Assembly: GCA_003225595.1 (NCBI GenBank)
Contig: QIAR01000238.1
Location: 1 to 13,223, forward strand
Reading direction: 5' to 3'
Length of the DNA stretch: 13,223 nt
Source of the DNA: Acidobacteriota bacterium
Lineage (GTDB): Bacteria; Acidobacteriota; Terriglobia; Terriglobales; Acidobacteriaceae
Position numbers and translations under genes: made by a program. This document shows, piece after piece, positions 1 through 7,249 of the stretch (position 1 is its first letter; every line of letters begins with the position of its first letter). A model generated the notes under the pieces. It saw only the letters and a list, made by a program, of their open reading frames with translations. It ran no database searches and had not been told where the DNA came from.

Positions 1-1994
1 CCGCGCCCTTGCGTCATCGAGGTTAGGTCGGCGCCGTAGGTGAGCATCTCCGCCATCGGCACCTCGGCTTTCACGACGGTGTTACCACCCTTATTGTCCA
101 TTCCCTGAATGCGCCCGCGGCGGCTGTTCAGATCGCCCATGATCGTACCCGCGAATTCATCAGGTACCGTGATCTCGACCGACATGATCGGTTCGAGGAG
201 CGTGGGTTTGGCTTGCTCCATCGCTTTTTTGAAGGCGATCCGCCCGGCCATCTGGAAGGACAGGTCGTTTGAGTCCACGTCGTGATACGACCCATCGTAG
301 AGAATGACCCTAAAGTCTACAACTGGGTAGCCTGCCAGGTATCCCCGGGCCGCTGCGTCCTTGATCCCCTTCTCCACCGCCGGGATGAAATTCCTTGGAA
401 TCGCGCCGCCGAAGATGTCATTGACGAACTCGAATTCCGCACCGCGGGGCAGCGGCTCCATCTTGATCTTGCAATCGCCGTACTGCCCGTGTCCGCCGGT
501 CTGTTTCTTGTGACGGCCCTGCACATCTGCCCTGCCGCGGATGGTCTCACGATAAGGCACCTTCGGCGCTTTCAGGTTTACCTCGGTGTGATATCGCTTC
601 TTTAGCTTTGCAACCGCGACTTCAATGTGCTGCTGTCCCGTACCTGCAATCAGGAATTCCTTCGTCTGCGGGTCGCGGAAGAAGCGCAGCATTGCGTCTT
701 CCTCCATCAACTTGTGAATCCCAGGCCCCAACTTGTCTTCATCGGCGCGGCTCTTGGGTTCGATGGCAAACGTAATCGCCGGTTCCGGCAGAAGCACTTT
801 CGGATACTGGATCGTTGCTCCTTTGTCGCCCAGGGTGTCGCCGGTGAGCGTTTCCTTCAGCTTAGCCACGGCGCCGATGTCGCCGGCGCGCAATTCGGTA
901 ACCGGAACCGCGGTCTTGCCCTGCATGATGGAAATGTGCGCCAGCTTCTCCGGTGAGCTGCGCGTGAAGTTCTGTACCGTTGCGTCGTTCTTCACCACAC
1001 CCGAGAACACTTTGAAATACGAAATGCGTCCGGCAAAAGGATCCGACACAGTCTTGAAGACGTACAGCGAGACCGGCTCCGAGTCGGCAACCTTCCGCCG
1101 AGGCGGCTCGCCGTTGCCCGAGGTTACCTCACCCTGCATCGTCGCCCGTTCCGTCGGCGCCGGCGTGTAGTCGACGACGAAGTCCATGAGTTCATCCACT
1201 CCGACGTTGCCCAGCCCGGAAGTAAAAAGCACCGGGAAAATCCTGTCTTCGCGAATAGCATCGTGCAAGGCCGGGATCAGGTGTTCTTCCGGAATCGTTC
1301 CTTTTTCGAAAAATTCCTCCATCAGCTTGTCATCACCTTCCGCGACCAGTTCAACCAGCTTCTCGTGCGCTTCCTGGGCTGCGGCTTTCAGGTCGTCAGG
1401 GATTTCGCCTTCCTTGCCCTTACCGTTTCCGCCCAGTTCGTAGGTGCGCGCCTTCATACGGACCAGGTCCACCACACCGCTCAGATTCTTTTCGCTGCCA
1501 ATTGGCAATTGCAATGGAGTCACCGTGCGCCCAAACGCTTTGGTAAGCGATTCAAGCACACGATTGGCATCGGCGCGCTCGCGATCCATACGGCTCACCA
1601 CGATCATTCGCGGCAGCTTGATTTCGTCGCAGTAGCCCCACACGCGTTCGGTCACTACTTCCACGCCGGCAACTCCATCCACTACCACGAGCGCCGACTC
1701 AACCACCGGCAGGACCATCTTCACTTCATGTACGAACATGTTGAACCCGGGGGTGTCTAGCAGGTTGATCTTGGTCTTGTCCCATTCGGCGTAGGCCACG
1801 CCCGTGGTGATCGACATCTTGCGAGCGATCTCTTCGTCGTCGTAGTCGGTCACCGCGCTACCGTCATCCACCCGGCCCTGTCGCTGTGTGGCACCGGCCG
1901 TGTACAGCATCGCTGAAACCAGCGAGGTTTTCCCCGCATGCCCGTGACCGATCAAAGCCACGTTGCGGATGTTTGCGCCTTCGTAAACTTTCAC
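1..1994 (-). CDS. fusA: EF-G-like translational GTPase, C-terminus cut by window edge
   Basis: EF-G-family GTPases bind the ribosome and drive translocation or ribosome recycling in the cytoplasm. 664 codons are present without a stop; the frame runs off the window after LTSMTQGR, so roughly 30-40 C-terminal residues are missing. The P-loop is GHGHAGKTSL (about residues 16-25), the G3 motif is DTPG, and the domain IV signatures TGGHGQYGDCKI and YHDVDSNDLSFQMAGRIAF are present. The start is GTG at 1994-1992, preceded by AAGGAG with about 6-7 nt spacing; it gives MKVYEGANIRNVALIGHG, the usual N-terminus of this subgroup. The GHGHAGKTS loop, rather than AHIDAGKTT, points to the EF-G-II/FusA2-like subgroup and not the principal EF-G. 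The G4 motif reads SRMD instead of NKMD. It is transcribed divergently from the DoxX gene. Family assignment is very secure; the subgroup and its exact role are inferred. Confidence 0.95.
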   Translation of the reverse strand, partial: MKVYEGANIRNVALIGHGHAGKTSLVSAMLYTAGATQRQGRVDDGSAVTDYDDEEIARKMSITTGVAYAEWDKTKINLLDTPGFNMFVHEVKMVLPVVESALVVVDGVAGVEVVTERVWGYCDEIKLPRMIVVSRMDRERADANRVLESLTKAFGRTVTPLQLPIGSEKNLSGVVDLVRMKARTYELGGNGKGKEGEIPDDLKAAAQEAHEKLVELVAEGDDKLMEEFFEKGTIPEEHLIPALHDAIREDRIFPVLFTSGLGNVGVDELMDFVVDYTPAPTERATMQGEVTSGNGEPPRRKVADSEPVSLYVFKTVSDPFAGRISYFKVFSGVVKNDATVQNFTRSSPEKLAHISIMQGKTAVPVTELRAGDIGAVAKLKETLTGDTLGDKGATIQYPKVLLPEPAITFAIEPKSRADEDKLGPGIHKLMEEDAMLRFFRDPQTKEFLIAGTGQQHIEVAVAKLKKRYHTEVNLKAPKVPYRETIRGRADVQGRHKKQTGGHGQYGDCKIKMEPLPRGAEFEFVNDIFGGAIPRNFIPAVEKGIKDAAARGYLAGYPVVDFRVILYDGSYHDVDSNDLSFQMAGRIAFKKAMEQAKPTLLEPIMSVEITVPDEFAGTIMGDLNSRRGRIQGMDNKGGNTVVKAEVPMAEMLTYGADLTSMTQGR

Positions 1995-2093
1995 GGATTC
2001 GCTCCTTGAGCAGGCGTCGGGAAGAGCGGTTCGGCCCGGAAGAAGGATCAGGACAGGATACAGGCCAGCCCAACATTGCCTGCGAAAACTTCG

Positions 2094-2123
2094 ATGCTAA
2101 CACAGCGGAAATTCAAGGCTCAA
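2094..2123 (-). promoter_or_regulatory. Weak candidate promoter for the EF-G-like gene
   Basis: On the minus strand TTGAGC (2123-2118), an 18-nt spacer and TAGCAT (2099-2094) form a passable sigma-70-like pair about 100 nt upstream of the GTG start. It lies in the 173-nt divergent gap shared with the DoxX gene. Both hexamers deviate from consensus, so this is only a candidate. Confidence 0.22.
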
Positions 2124-2167
2124 CTGCGCTTCAAGTGATAGCATGTGCATTCCGCAAAAGTCTCTGC

Positions 2168-2554
2168 ATGTTTTCCCAACTCACTAAATTCACGGACATC
2201 GGGCTCCTCCTGCTGCGGCTCATGGTCGGGGTCGTATTCCTCACCGGCGGCTGGAATCACCTGAAAGATCCTGGTGAACGAAGCAAGGACATTGGCATAA
2301 GCAAGGGCTTTACCCTGTTCCTCGGAGCGGCTGAACTGACGGGAGGCCTTGGCGTGGCCTTCGGCGTACTCACCCAGCTCGCGGCGATGGGATTGATCCT
2401 GCTTATGCTGGGTGCCATCCAGAGAAAAATTTTTGTGTGGCACACAGACTTCTGGGGCAAGAACGCCTCCGGCTGGCATTACGACCTGCTCTTTGTAGTG
2501 ATGAACCTCGTTATCCTCTTCACCAACGGCGGGCGCTACGTCCTGCTATATTAA
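2168..2554 (+). CDS. DoxX-family integral membrane protein
   Basis: A 128-residue protein with four likely transmembrane helices (about residues 8-29, 47-67, 70-88 and 104-120). It shows the DoxX-type pattern: LLLRLMVGVVFLTGGWNHL in helix 1, an intramembrane acidic residue in GAAELTGGLGVAFG (Glu56), and an aromatic C-terminal part (SGWHYDLLFVVMNL). DoxX/DoxD-like proteins are small inner-membrane proteins linked to redox or thiol-stress functions; their chemistry is poorly defined. I chose the ATG at 2168 because the protein then begins just before the first helix. The reading frame is open back to 1886, but that stretch overlaps the EF-G-like gene and its upstream region. The Shine-Dalgarno is weak (AAAAG), so GTG at 2135 is an alternative. 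The globin gene follows 103 nt downstream on the same strand, and the two may be co-transcribed. Confidence 0.85.
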   Translation: MFSQLTKFTDIGLLLLRLMVGVVFLTGGWNHLKDPGERSKDIGISKGFTLFLGAAELTGGLGVAFGVLTQLAAMGLILLMLGAIQRKIFVWHTDFWGKNASGWHYDLLFVVMNLVILFTNGGRYVLLY

Positions 2555-2657
2555 GCTGCTTCCCGTTTCAGATAGAGGTTTTCCAATCCATTTTCGCGGC
2601 TTTATCGTAGTTGATCACAACGGGACTACTGCAACGCGAAACAGGAGAACATCGACA

Positions 2658-3125
2658 ATGAGACTCAAAATTGCTGCCTTCGTTTCTATGACGATAATCG
2701 CACTGACATCGACCGTTCCCGTCTGGGCCGCACGGCCACAAGCCACAGCGCCGCCTCAAGGACAAAGCCTCTACAAGCGCCTCGGTGGCTACGACGCATT
2801 GGCGGCTGTCACCGACGATTTCATTGCCCGCCTGGCCAGCGACCCGCAGCTCAAGCGCTTCTTCGTCGGCCACAGCACGGAATCGCTGAAGCAGATTCGC
2901 GGTCACATCGTGGACTTCCTGTGCCAGGCCACTGGCGGGCCTTGCGCCTATCACGGCCGTGACATGAAGACGGCCCACACCGGCCTCGGTATCACCGAGG
3001 ACGACTGGACCGCCAGCGTCAAGCACCTCACGGCCACCTTGGAGAAGTTCAAAGTCCCAGAGAAAGAGAAGGGTGAGGTTCTCTCAGCCATTAGCGGTCT
3101 CAAAGGCGACATCGTAGGGAAATAG
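2658..3125 (+). CDS. Exported group I truncated haemoglobin
   Basis: A 155-residue protein with a Sec-type signal peptide (residues 1 to about 25, cleavage near VWAA) followed by a single 2/2 globin domain. Landmarks are LYKRLGGYDAL at the A/B helices, a GGPC turn, and MKTAHTGLGIT carrying the proximal haem ligand His107 (F8). Such globins bind O2 or NO; an exported copy would act in the periplasm, for example in NO or oxygen handling. By my hand alignment to Mycobacterium tuberculosis trHbN, distal positions B10, E7 and E11 are Ile56, Ile80 and Ile84, so the usual Tyr/Gln hydrogen-bonding residues are missing. Cys89 and Cys96 could form a disulfide in the periplasm. The start ATG has AGGAG 10 nt upstream. 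It lies 103 nt downstream of the DoxX gene on the same strand. Fold assignment is very sure; ligand and role are inferred. Confidence 0.93.
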   Translation: MRLKIAAFVSMTIIALTSTVPVWAARPQATAPPQGQSLYKRLGGYDALAAVTDDFIARLASDPQLKRFFVGHSTESLKQIRGHIVDFLCQATGGPCAYHGRDMKTAHTGLGITEDDWTASVKHLTATLEKFKVPEKEKGEVLSAISGLKGDIVGK

Positions 3126-3151
3126 ATATCCTCGATGCAGGCAGGCGTCCT

Positions 3152-3195
3152 CGCCCGTCCACGCGTCCTTCCATTAGCTGATCGAGGGACGGGCG
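3152..3195. repeat. Intergenic inverted repeat (9-bp arms)
   Basis: CGCCCGTCC (3152-3160) and its perfect reverse complement GGACGGGCG (3187-3195) flank a 26-nt loop, 27 bp after the globin stop. The region also repeats the CGTCC/GTCC word. There is no T-run immediately after it, so a classical intrinsic terminator is unlikely. It resembles the imperfect GC-rich intergenic repeats common in acidobacterial genomes, but that link is from memory and untested. Confidence 0.5.
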
Positions 3196-3243
3196 TGTCG
3201 CTCGTCCATTTCCACGTTTTGCGTACTGGCCTGGATTGACCAG

Positions 3244-3273
3244 TTGAATCGTAGCCGTTTCGTAGCCTATTCT
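3244..3273 (+). promoter_or_regulatory. Candidate promoter with a direct repeat in its spacer
   Basis: TTGAAT (3244-3249), an 18-nt spacer and TATTCT (3268-3273) make a sigma-70-like promoter about 50 nt upstream of the Cys/His-rich protein start. The spacer contains two copies of TCGTAGCC (3249-3256 and 3260-3267) with an 11-bp period, about one helical turn. That is the geometry expected of a regulator binding side by side on one DNA face. It would drive the Cys/His-rich protein and probably the receptor. Confidence 0.35.
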
Positions 3274-3325
3274 GTTATTCGAGGTTCGAGCCCAAGCTGC
3301 CGCCTGTGGCCGAAACTAAGGGCAA

Positions 3326-3679
3326 ATGCGTCGGCACGCCGCCAGATCGCTGCTGTTAGTCATGCAGATGGGGATCCTCGTTCCCTCGGCGCTGGCCGTG
3401 TTGGCCGCTCCTCCGCACGCCTGCTGCCTGCGCACGAAGCCCCACTGCCATAGTTCTAGACCGGGTGAAGAGCTCACTTTTCACGCCGCCAACTGCGTGC
3501 GGCACGATTGCTGTCGCGCCCTGCCCGCGACGCACTCCGCGAAACCCCAGCCAGCTCTCTCGACGAAGATTACTCACGATTGCCAGACTATCCACAAAAA
3601 CCTCAACTTTGCCTATAACCACGCCTCCTTCAACACTTCGCGCTCTGTCCGCGCCCCTCCAAGTTCCTCCATTTCCTGA
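3326..3679 (+). CDS. Small exported Cys/His-rich protein, putative metal-binding
   Basis: A 117-residue protein with a signal peptide (residues 1 to about 27, MRRHAARSLLLVMQMGIL... ending in an AVLAA-type site). It is followed by closely spaced Cys and His: HACCLRTKPHCH, then FHAANCVRHDCCRAL, and a later lone Cys in THDCQTIH. The CC, HCH and HDCC clusters suggest soft-metal binding (copper or zinc) in the periplasm or at the cell surface, but no family function is known to me. The C-terminal tail (RAPPSSSIS) is low-complexity. AAGGG precedes the ATG at a rather short spacing, so an internal ATG at 3362 or 3368 is possible but would shorten the signal peptide. The TonB-dependent receptor begins 164 nt downstream on the same strand. 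A small Cys-rich exported protein directly before such a receptor suggests a metal-uptake or metal-response pair; this is inference. Confidence 0.65.
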   Translation: MRRHAARSLLLVMQMGILVPSALAVLAAPPHACCLRTKPHCHSSRPGEELTFHAANCVRHDCCRALPATHSAKPQPALSTKITHDCQTIHKNLNFAYNHASFNTSRSVRAPPSSSIS

Positions 3680-3843
3680 TCCGACAGTGCAGAAGCGCGG
3701 CGCACACCGACTGTGCCTGGTGCTGGCCGCCCTTCTCCCGCACTTCTATCATCCCGAGCAAGCTATGTACTTCACGCAGTGAAGGACATCGCGAGTCGAG
3801 GAACCTTCTGTTTTGTCTGTCGCTTCCTATTCGGGGAGACGAG

Positions 3844-6219
3844 ATGAAATTTCGCATTCTGATTTTGGTGAGCCTGCTCCTGCTCGTTGCCATCGCGAGC
3901 GCCACAATTTTTGGCTCCGTCCGCGGGCTCATTCACGACCCGCAGCACCGACCCGTGCAGGGAGCACGGGTCACCGTCCGTGCCATAAACTCGGACTGGT
4001 CACAAACCGTTACCAGCGACGACTCGGGCGAATTCCACTTCGACACGGTCCCACTCGGCGAATACCAGGTCACCGTCGATACACCGGGCTTCGCGCCGCA
4101 ACAGCAGAAACTCACCTTGACTTCAGGCCGTGAAGCCAGACTCCACTTTGGCCTGACTGTCGCCCGCGCCAATGAAACTGTCGAAGTCACCGACGTGCCT
4201 CTTGCCGTCAACCCCGAATCATCCACCACAAGCACTGTGATCAGCCGCCAGCAAATCAATCAGACTCCGGGTGCCGACCAGACCAACAGCCTAGCCATGA
4301 TCACTAACTTCACGCCCGGCGCCTACATGGTCCACGACCAGCTCCACATCCGTGGCGGACACCAGGTCTCATGGCTGCTCGATGGCGTGCCCGTGCCCAA
4401 CACCAACATCGCTTCGAACGTCGGCCCGCAGTTCGATCCCAAAGACATCGATTACCTCGAAGTTCAGCGCGGCGGCTACAATGCCGAATACGGCGACCGC
4501 ACCTATGGAGTCTTCAACGTCGTGACGCGCTCTGGATTCGAGCGCAACCGCCAGGCCGAACTCGTTGCCAACTACGGCAGCTTCAACAACACCAACGATC
4601 AGATCAGCTTCGGCGATCACACGGAACGCTTCGCCTACTACGGCAGCCTCTCCGGCAATCGTACCGATCTAGGACTCGAAACTTCCTCGACCGAAGTCCT
4701 CCACGACCACGCTACTGGCCTTGGCGGTTTCGCTTCACTCATCTTTAATAAGACACCGTCTGACCAGCTCCGCCTGGTGACGTCGCTGCGCGGCGATCAC
4801 TACCAGGTGCCCAACGACCCAGACCAGCAGGCCTCGGGCATTCGCGATATTGAAAATGAGCGTGATGCGTTCGCGAATTTTTCCTGGCTGCACACTGCCG
4901 GGGAAGGCGTGGTACTTACCGTCTCGCCCTTTTACCATTTCAACCGCGCGCACTACATCGGCGGACCCGAAGACTCCCCCGTAATCCCCGAAGATGATCG
5001 TGGTTCGTATTACTTCGGTGGGGTCGTCTCTGTCGCCGTGACCCGAGGCCGTCACAATACCCGCTTCGGACTCCAGATCTTCGGCCAGCGCGATAATCAA
5101 TTCTTCTCGTTGACCAACGACTTTGATCGAAGCGCTATTGATGGGAATGATCTTGCCTTTGAATCGCCGTGGAAGGGCACGGCTTTAGCCGTGCCGATAG
5201 GCGCCTCAAACCCGAGGGCTTTAGCCTCTGAGGGAATGGCCATACCAGTCGACGGGAATTTGTGGGATCTTGAAAAAAGTATCACCCGCGCCAGGAGCCA
5301 ATTGCTGCGCCACCGCGAAACACTCTCCGGCAACGTCGACGCGATCTTCCTCGAAGACCAGTATAGGTTGGCCGGTTGGTTAACACTCAATGGCGGCGTA
5401 CGCCTCACTCACTTCGATGGCACGATCAGCGAGAACGCCGCCGATCCGCGCATCGGCGCCGCCTTTCGCATTCCGAGGCTCGGTTGGGTCGCGCGCGCTT
5501 TCTGGGGGCGATACTACCAATCCCCGCCGCTGCTCACGGTTTCGGGACCACTGCTCGACCTCGCAGCCCAGCAAGGCTTCGGTTTTCTGCCGCTACGCGG
5601 CGAGCGCGATGAGCAGCGCGAATTCGGACTCACCATTCCCTTCGCTGGCTGGAGTTTCGATGTCTCTAATTTTCACACCGGCGCCCGGAACTTTTTCGAT
5701 CACGACGTGCTTGGCAACTCCAACATATTTTTCCCGCTCACTATCGAACGCGCTCGCATCCGTGGATGGGAGGCCAGTGCTACCTCGCCGCGTATCGGCG
5801 GACGCATCCAGTGGCATCTCGCCTACTCGCACCAGTACGCTCAAGGATTCGGCGGCATCATCGGCGGCCTTACCGACTTCACGCCGCCCGAAGATGCTTA
5901 TTTCTTCCTCGACCACGACCAGCGCAACACTCTCTCCACCGGCTTCAACTTGAACTTGCCCTGGCGGATGTCGTCCGACTTCAACCTGAACTACGGCTCG
6001 GGCTTCCTCGACGGTGACGGCCCAAACCACCTGCCGTCGCATACGACTTTTGATCTGGCTTTGGGAAAATCGTTCGGAGAGAACTGGAGCGTTCGCCTGA
6101 CCGGCTTGAACTTATCGGACCACCGCTATCTCTTGGACAATAGCAACACTTTCGGCGGCACCCATTACGCCAATCCGCGCGAGTTGTCGGTCCAGTTGAA
6201 ATACAGGTTCCGGTACTGA
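3844..6219 (+). CDS. TonB-dependent outer-membrane receptor with CarboxypepD_reg-like N-terminus
   Basis: A 791-residue protein. A signal peptide (1-20, cleavage after IASA) is followed by a CarboxypepD_reg-like beta-sandwich (about 21-105; GSVRGLIHDPQHRPVQGARV, then the GEFHFDTVPLGEYQVTV pattern). A plug domain (about 120-230; LHIRGGHQVSWLLDGVPVP, then VQRGGYNAEYGDRTYGVFN) and a long beta-barrel end in the aromatic outer-membrane signal KYRFRY. These receptors import scarce ligands across the outer membrane using TonB energy; the substrate cannot be read from sequence. The upstream Cys/His-rich protein hints at a metal. GGGGAG precedes the ATG at about 5 nt. Residues about 445-464 are encoded by a REP-like palindromic DNA element inserted in frame, most likely in a surface loop. 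The length is typical for the simple (non-Oar) members. Function class is very secure. Confidence 0.93.
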   Translation: MKFRILILVSLLLLVAIASATIFGSVRGLIHDPQHRPVQGARVTVRAINSDWSQTVTSDDSGEFHFDTVPLGEYQVTVDTPGFAPQQQKLTLTSGREARLHFGLTVARANETVEVTDVPLAVNPESSTTSTVISRQQINQTPGADQTNSLAMITNFTPGAYMVHDQLHIRGGHQVSWLLDGVPVPNTNIASNVGPQFDPKDIDYLEVQRGGYNAEYGDRTYGVFNVVTRSGFERNRQAELVANYGSFNNTNDQISFGDHTERFAYYGSLSGNRTDLGLETSSTEVLHDHATGLGGFASLIFNKTPSDQLRLVTSLRGDHYQVPNDPDQQASGIRDIENERDAFANFSWLHTAGEGVVLTVSPFYHFNRAHYIGGPEDSPVIPEDDRGSYYFGGVVSVAVTRGRHNTRFGLQIFGQRDNQFFSLTNDFDRSAIDGNDLAFESPWKGTALAVPIGASNPRALASEGMAIPVDGNLWDLEKSITRARSQLLRHRETLSGNVDAIFLEDQYRLAGWLTLNGGVRLTHFDGTISENAADPRIGAAFRIPRLGWVARAFWGRYYQSPPLLTVSGPLLDLAAQQGFGFLPLRGERDEQREFGLTIPFAGWSFDVSNFHTGARNFFDHDVLGNSNIFFPLTIERARIRGWEASATSPRIGGRIQWHLAYSHQYAQGFGGIIGGLTDFTPPEDAYFFLDHDQRNTLSTGFNLNLPWRMSSDFNLNYGSGFLDGDGPNHLPSHTTFDLALGKSFGENWSVRLTGLNLSDHRYLLDNSNTFGGTHYANPRELSVQLKYRFRY
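5173..5236. repeat. REP-like double-palindrome element inside the receptor gene
   Basis: Palindrome 1 is GGCACGGCT (5176-5184), TT, AGCCGTGCC (5187-5195), with perfect 9-bp arms. About 18 bp later GAGGGCT, TT, AGCCTC (5214-5228) forms a second imperfect hairpin sharing the GGCTTTAGCC-type core, followed by TGAGGG. Two related short hairpins separated by a short linker is the layout of REP-like/MITE elements. It is translated in frame as residues about 445-464 of the receptor (GTALAVPIGASNPRALASEG). It resembles dispersed elements I associate with Acidobacteriota; its copy number elsewhere in this genome is unknown. Confidence 0.7.
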
Positions 6220-6322
6220 CGCATCATGTCCATCGGAATCCCTGACACCAACCCGCACCTTCGGTTACCATTGATTACACGAAGACCGCAATTCACCATG
6301 TTTCAGCGCATCGAAAGAATTT

Positions 6323-6913
6323 ATGAGAAACAACCGTTCTTTCTTCGCTCTCGCCATCCTGCTCATTGCATCGCTAGCCGCGGCTCAGGACACGACTGCC
6401 TCCATCCTCAAGCCACCCAAGGGCGCCCAGGTTGCCATCGTTGTCTTTGAGGATCTCGAGTGTCCGGATTGTGCCCGCGCCGCGCCCCTGTTGGAAGAGG
6501 CTGCCAAAACCTACAACATCCCCGTCGTGCGTCACGATTTCCCTTTGGCGAAGCACCCCTGGGCCTTCGATGCGGCCGTGCTCGCGCGCTACTTCGACAC
6601 ACATTCCAAGAAGATGGGCAATGAATTCCGCGATACCGTCTTCCAGCACCAGTTAGAAATCAACAAAGACAACCTGCGTGCCTTTGCGGAAAAATTCGCA
6701 GCCGAGCACAAAGTTGATTTGCCATTCGTCGTAGATCCGCAAGGCAAGCTCGCCGCTGAAGTGACGGCCGATCGTAATCTCGGTACCCGCATCGGCCTCG
6801 AGCACACGCCGACCATCTACGTGGTCAGCAATAACACTCAGGGCAAACCTTTCGTTGAGGTCGTGGACCGTAGCCAGCTCTTCGCCATGATCGATAGCAT
6901 GAAGCGCGAGTAG
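6323..6913 (+). CDS. Secreted DsbA-like thioredoxin-fold protein
   Basis: A 196-residue protein with a signal peptide (1 to about 21, FALAILLIASLAAA) and a thioredoxin-like fold of the DsbA/BdbD type (Thioredoxin_4-like). The redox motif is CPDC (Cys47, Cys50) directly after the VVFEDLEC strand, and the cis-proline motif is HTPTIYVV (Pro163). The intervening helical insertion carries HDFPLAKHPWAFDAAVLARYF, typical of DsbA-type oxidoreductases. It would make or shuffle disulfides in the periplasm. It lies 103 nt downstream of the receptor on the same strand, and plausible clients nearby are the Cys/His-rich protein and the exported globin (two Cys); this pairing is inferred from position only. 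The ATG at 6323 is the only sensible start because it begins the signal peptide; its Shine-Dalgarno is weak (GAAAG). It converges with the minus-strand operon ending at 6944. Confidence 0.9.
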   Translation: MRNNRSFFALAILLIASLAAAQDTTASILKPPKGAQVAIVVFEDLECPDCARAAPLLEEAAKTYNIPVVRHDFPLAKHPWAFDAAVLARYFDTHSKKMGNEFRDTVFQHQLEINKDNLRAFAEKFAAEHKVDLPFVVDPQGKLAAEVTADRNLGTRIGLEHTPTIYVVSNNTQGKPFVEVVDRSQLFAMIDSMKRE

Positions 6914-6915
6914 GA

Positions 6916-6952
6916 AGTCTGCCTTGGTTGGCCCGGGCAAAGACTAATTTTC
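6916..6952. terminator. Candidate terminator between convergent genes
   Basis: AGTCTGCC (6916-6923) can pair with GGCAAAGACT (about 6936-6945) with a small AA bulge. On the plus strand this is followed by AATTTTC. It sits three bases after the stop of the DsbA-like gene and overlaps the stop of the convergent small basic gene. The stem is interrupted and the T-run is short, so confidence is modest. Confidence 0.35.
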
Positions 6953-7165
6953 GCCGGAACTGGAGGAAACCGTTTCTTCGTCGGATTCCGCGTCCTCGGC
7001 GTCTTCAAAAAAATGCGTTTGGCTGGAACCCAGTGCATCTTCCGGGCCTCTCGCCTGTTTCTCCAATTTTCGCTGGGTCTTGCGTTCCAATTTCTCGCGT
7101 TGCTTCTCCTGACGCGAGCGCTCCTTTAAACGTTTGCTAAAGCTCGAACGACCTCGACCAGGCAT
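6944..7165 (-). CDS. Small highly basic protein with acidic tail, function unknown
   Basis: 73 residues. The first half is strongly positive and helical (MPGRGRSSFSKRLKERSRQ, then Glu/Lys/Arg-rich to about residue 40) and could bind RNA or DNA, or form a coiled coil. The second half turns acidic and Ser-rich (FFEDAEDAESDEETVSSSS). The start has a clean GGAGG 5 nt upstream of ATG, which supports expression. It is the last gene of the five-gene minus-strand run, 84 nt after the RRM protein gene. The polar layout (basic block then acidic block) resembles nucleic-acid-binding chaperone-like or ribosome-associated small proteins, but I know no defined family. Function is not assigned. Confidence 0.7.
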   Translation of the reverse strand: MPGRGRSSFSKRLKERSRQEKQREKLERKTQRKLEKQARGPEDALGSSQTHFFEDAEDAESDEETVSSSSGEN

Positions 7166-7249
7166 GTATACCTCCAGGCGACACTTCTGTCGCGGGCTGC
7201 GGCCGGTCAGAATAATAGACCACGGCTCGAATGAAATCCATGGAGAGCG

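Noticed and set aside
282..1760. Several open frames on the plus strand across the first 1.8 kb
   Set aside because: They lie antisense to a continuous EF-G-like reading frame with all family motifs; their products have no coherent domains.
1886..2167. N-terminal extension of the DoxX-like frame back to 1886
   Set aside because: It overlaps the start of the EF-G-like gene and the divergent promoter region and encodes Arg-rich, non-conserved sequence; the membrane protein begins at 2168.
3465..3782. Alternative plus frame overlapping the Cys/His-rich protein
   Set aside because: No signal peptide or conserved pattern; the 3326 frame has a signal peptide and ordered Cys/His clusters.
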